A DNA stretch of 19,355 bases from Gamarada debralockiae. Lineage: Eukaryota; Ascomycota; Leotiomycetes; Helotiales; Hyphodiscaceae. A model generated the notes under the pieces. The model did no database searches, was not told where the DNA came from, and worked only from the letters and a program-made list of their open reading frames with translations. Position 1 is the first letter of the stretch; each line of letters starts with the position of its first letter. The DNA lies in the NCBI GenBank assembly GCA_002803225.1, contig NXFV01001379.1:1-19355 (forward strand), given 5' to 3'. Shown here piece by piece: positions 17,427-19,355 of this stretch. A program made the position numbers and the translations under genes.

Positions 17427-19355
17427 GATGAGAGAAAGATCAGCACTTCGATCGGAATTGGAAAATGACACTGTGTGATTATGAGCACTTGCTCCTGGGA
17501 ATGAATGGGAAAGAGCAGTTTTTTGTAGTTGGAGTAAGGGAGTAGTTGTTTGTGTTGACGTAAAGTACGGTACCTGCTTAGGAAGGAACCGGTGGTGTCG
17601 TGGGAGCCGAGTGGTGCCTGTTGCTTTTGAACGCGGGCTGGCGAATGAGGATAGCGAAATGCAAGGTCCGAACCGGCGCTTTTGGGGGAAGTGTTGAAGC
17701 AGCGGAATTGCTACCGCGTGCCATGTAGGAACGGAGATTAGCTTCGAAATCGTGAAGAGGATGTGAAATGGAGATATTTCGTTGGATAATAATAGGACAG
17801 TTCTGATTGATGAGATGTCGCGGCGCTGGTCGCTCATTGGAGTGTGAGTGATCTGGAGTCACAGTCAGAATACAATGGAAGAGGAGTATGAAGATAACTG
17901 AAACCTAACAGGAAGAGAAGCTCAACTTGTCGCCTCCCAATTGTGAGCCCACGCCAATGAGCATTGACAAAGTCAACACGAAGCCCGAGTAGCAAGCTTT
18001 GAAACGCAATTTGCAAAAGGGGGAAAGCTCATCTCAAGAATGACTACCGAGGGGTCGTTGGCGGACACTGTCTCGGATGCTGCATAGAAGATGAAAAGAA
18101 AGCTGAAGTTTCCAAACAAGGTTGAGAAGTTCTGTCTTGGTGGTACGTGGCTTGCAGTCTGCGGAGGCTGCTGCTATCAGTGTCGGATCCTACTGTCAAG
18201 TCGAATCTCTCATCTCAAATGAAGCTTTCAAACCTTGAAGATAACTGTAATTAGCCCTTCAAATCTCTTTTTCATCACAAAACAACCTGCACGACTGTCC
18301 TTGCAGACCATCTCCTCACAAGCTGCCTATGTTTAATGGCGGTACGCAAGTTGACTCATGCTATAGAAATCTTCTGGTTCTCACATGTCTTTATAATGTT
18401 TATCAGCAATATTCCAAAAACAGCGGGATAGGGTGGGATTCATTCAATTACAGTGTCCTTTCCTTCTTTCTCCTGATCGCTCAATCTATGGTATCATATC
18501 TGGTTCTAGCAACTTGCTTGTCTGTTCCGCAAATCTGGGTGGAAGTTGTTCTCCAAAGGAGTTGTGAATCTGGTTGTTCACAAAATCATCGAAGGCGCTT
18601 GTCACGACTCTGACTTTCCAGTGTGATCAGATCGTTATTCATTGTGAAAATATCAAGTGGATGGGAAGAAAGTATATTAAGCCTATTTACAGACACGAGG
18701 ATGGATTAGCTTAGGTTTAGCTACTGTTACCGTGGGAGGAAAAGCAAACGTACTGCTAGATGCTCCTAGGGTGAGAAGATAGACAGGGGTATCACCCATG
18801 GCATTCTTGTCAATAGGCTGTACCTAGGCTCTTAAGTCAAACCAGTGTTGGAATGCATTTGTCTTGGGATGTGTTATCGCTGTCGGGTGTGGAGTCATCG
18901 TAACCTCTTGCTAGTGTCAGATCATTCTATTAATCCCAAACCCCTTCTTCCCTACCCTGAATACTACCAAACTTCCTTATGTTCGCCACCTGGCAGATGT
19001 TTCTGGAAGACAACCAGAGAAAGAACAAACAGTAGACCGGATTGACAGCGGCTCTGAGCCTCGGTGAGGGGCTATTGGGGTGATTGTTCATGTTAGCAAG
19101 CAAGCTTGATGCATCAGAGTGAGGGAAGATTTATAGTGTTTTTGTAAACAAGCAGTCAGAGAGAGGATACAGTGAGGTAGAAGCTCGGATTCACTTACAT
19201 TATCTGAACATTTCGACTTCCTAATCGCTTAAAGTGGAATATCTTGTGTGTTTCTGGCATCGTGTTTGCTCGTCCAAGCAGTTTGAGGTGGTGGTTTGCC
19301 ATCAGAGAGATTAGTGAGTACATGGGAAAGAATTATTCACTCATCTCCCCCCCCC
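17427..19355. other. Upstream of the GST gene to window end; no gene recognised
   Basis: The part next to 17427 must contain the GST promoter and leader. Further right I see only short frames: a 43-codon Cys-containing frame at 18091-18222 and a 94-codon hydrophobic frame at 18329-18613. The latter is preceded by a leader-like tract (ctctttttcatcacaaaaca). Neither resembles a known family. The sequence ends in nine consecutive C, probably where the assembly stopped. Confidence 0.4.

Noticed and set aside
1..19355. CRISPR array, insertion sequences, LTRs, secondary-metabolite cluster
   Set aside because: I saw no regularly spaced repeats, transposase or reverse-transcriptase motifs, or PKS/NRPS/terpene enzymes. 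The intact genes are of housekeeping or detoxification type.

Overview
The window looks like nuclear DNA of a filamentous ascomycete (Pezizomycotina). The intact genes carry short introns of 51-147 nt with GTRNGT-type donors, a CTNAC-like branch site and a YAG acceptor. The proteins (ubiquitin E1, an ECM4/GTO-type glutathione transferase, FKBP12) have a filamentous-fungal character. A leotiomycete-like host is my impression from the protein sequences, not something I could test. There is no sign of bacterial operons, CRISPR, phage or a recognisable transposase.

Layout. (1) About 200-1201, plus strand: two unrelated decayed gene fragments lie side by side. The first belongs to a conserved fungal family of unknown role and still has its intron. 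The second is the C-terminus of a CipB/ToxD-like medium-chain dehydrogenase. (2) 2096-8894, minus strand: three well-supported genes in tandem. Read from right to left these are an FKBP12-type prolyl isomerase (six coding exons, possible mitochondrial presequence), the ubiquitin-activating enzyme E1 UBA1 (four coding exons, about 1034 aa) and a glutathionyl-hydroquinone reductase of the ECM4/GTO family (three coding exons, 341 aa). (3) About 9360-16770: a gene-poor stretch of about 7.4 kb where I recognise no protein family. It holds a diverged tandem duplication, a possible 47-aa secreted peptide and several weak exon-like ORFs. (4) 16773-17426, minus strand: a single-exon beta-class (bacterial-type) glutathione S-transferase, preceded by a 411-nt stop-free in-frame stretch. 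(5) 17427 to the end: no recognised gene. The window ends in a run of nine C, which looks like a contig end.

How the genes relate. They are mostly housekeeping functions (ubiquitin activation, protein folding and FK506/rapamycin binding, glutathione chemistry), and I see no sign of a shared pathway or cluster. The two glutathione enzymes belong to different classes and lie about 14 kb apart. The most informative oddities are in gene structure. GTO has an intron directly after its ATG, and UBA1 has one after codon 2. UBA1 has a nuclear-localisation-like segment in frame upstream of its only visible ATG. FKBP has two in-frame starts and a 21-nt microexon that carries part of the drug-binding pocket. 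I did not find convincing evidence for a new multi-gene system.
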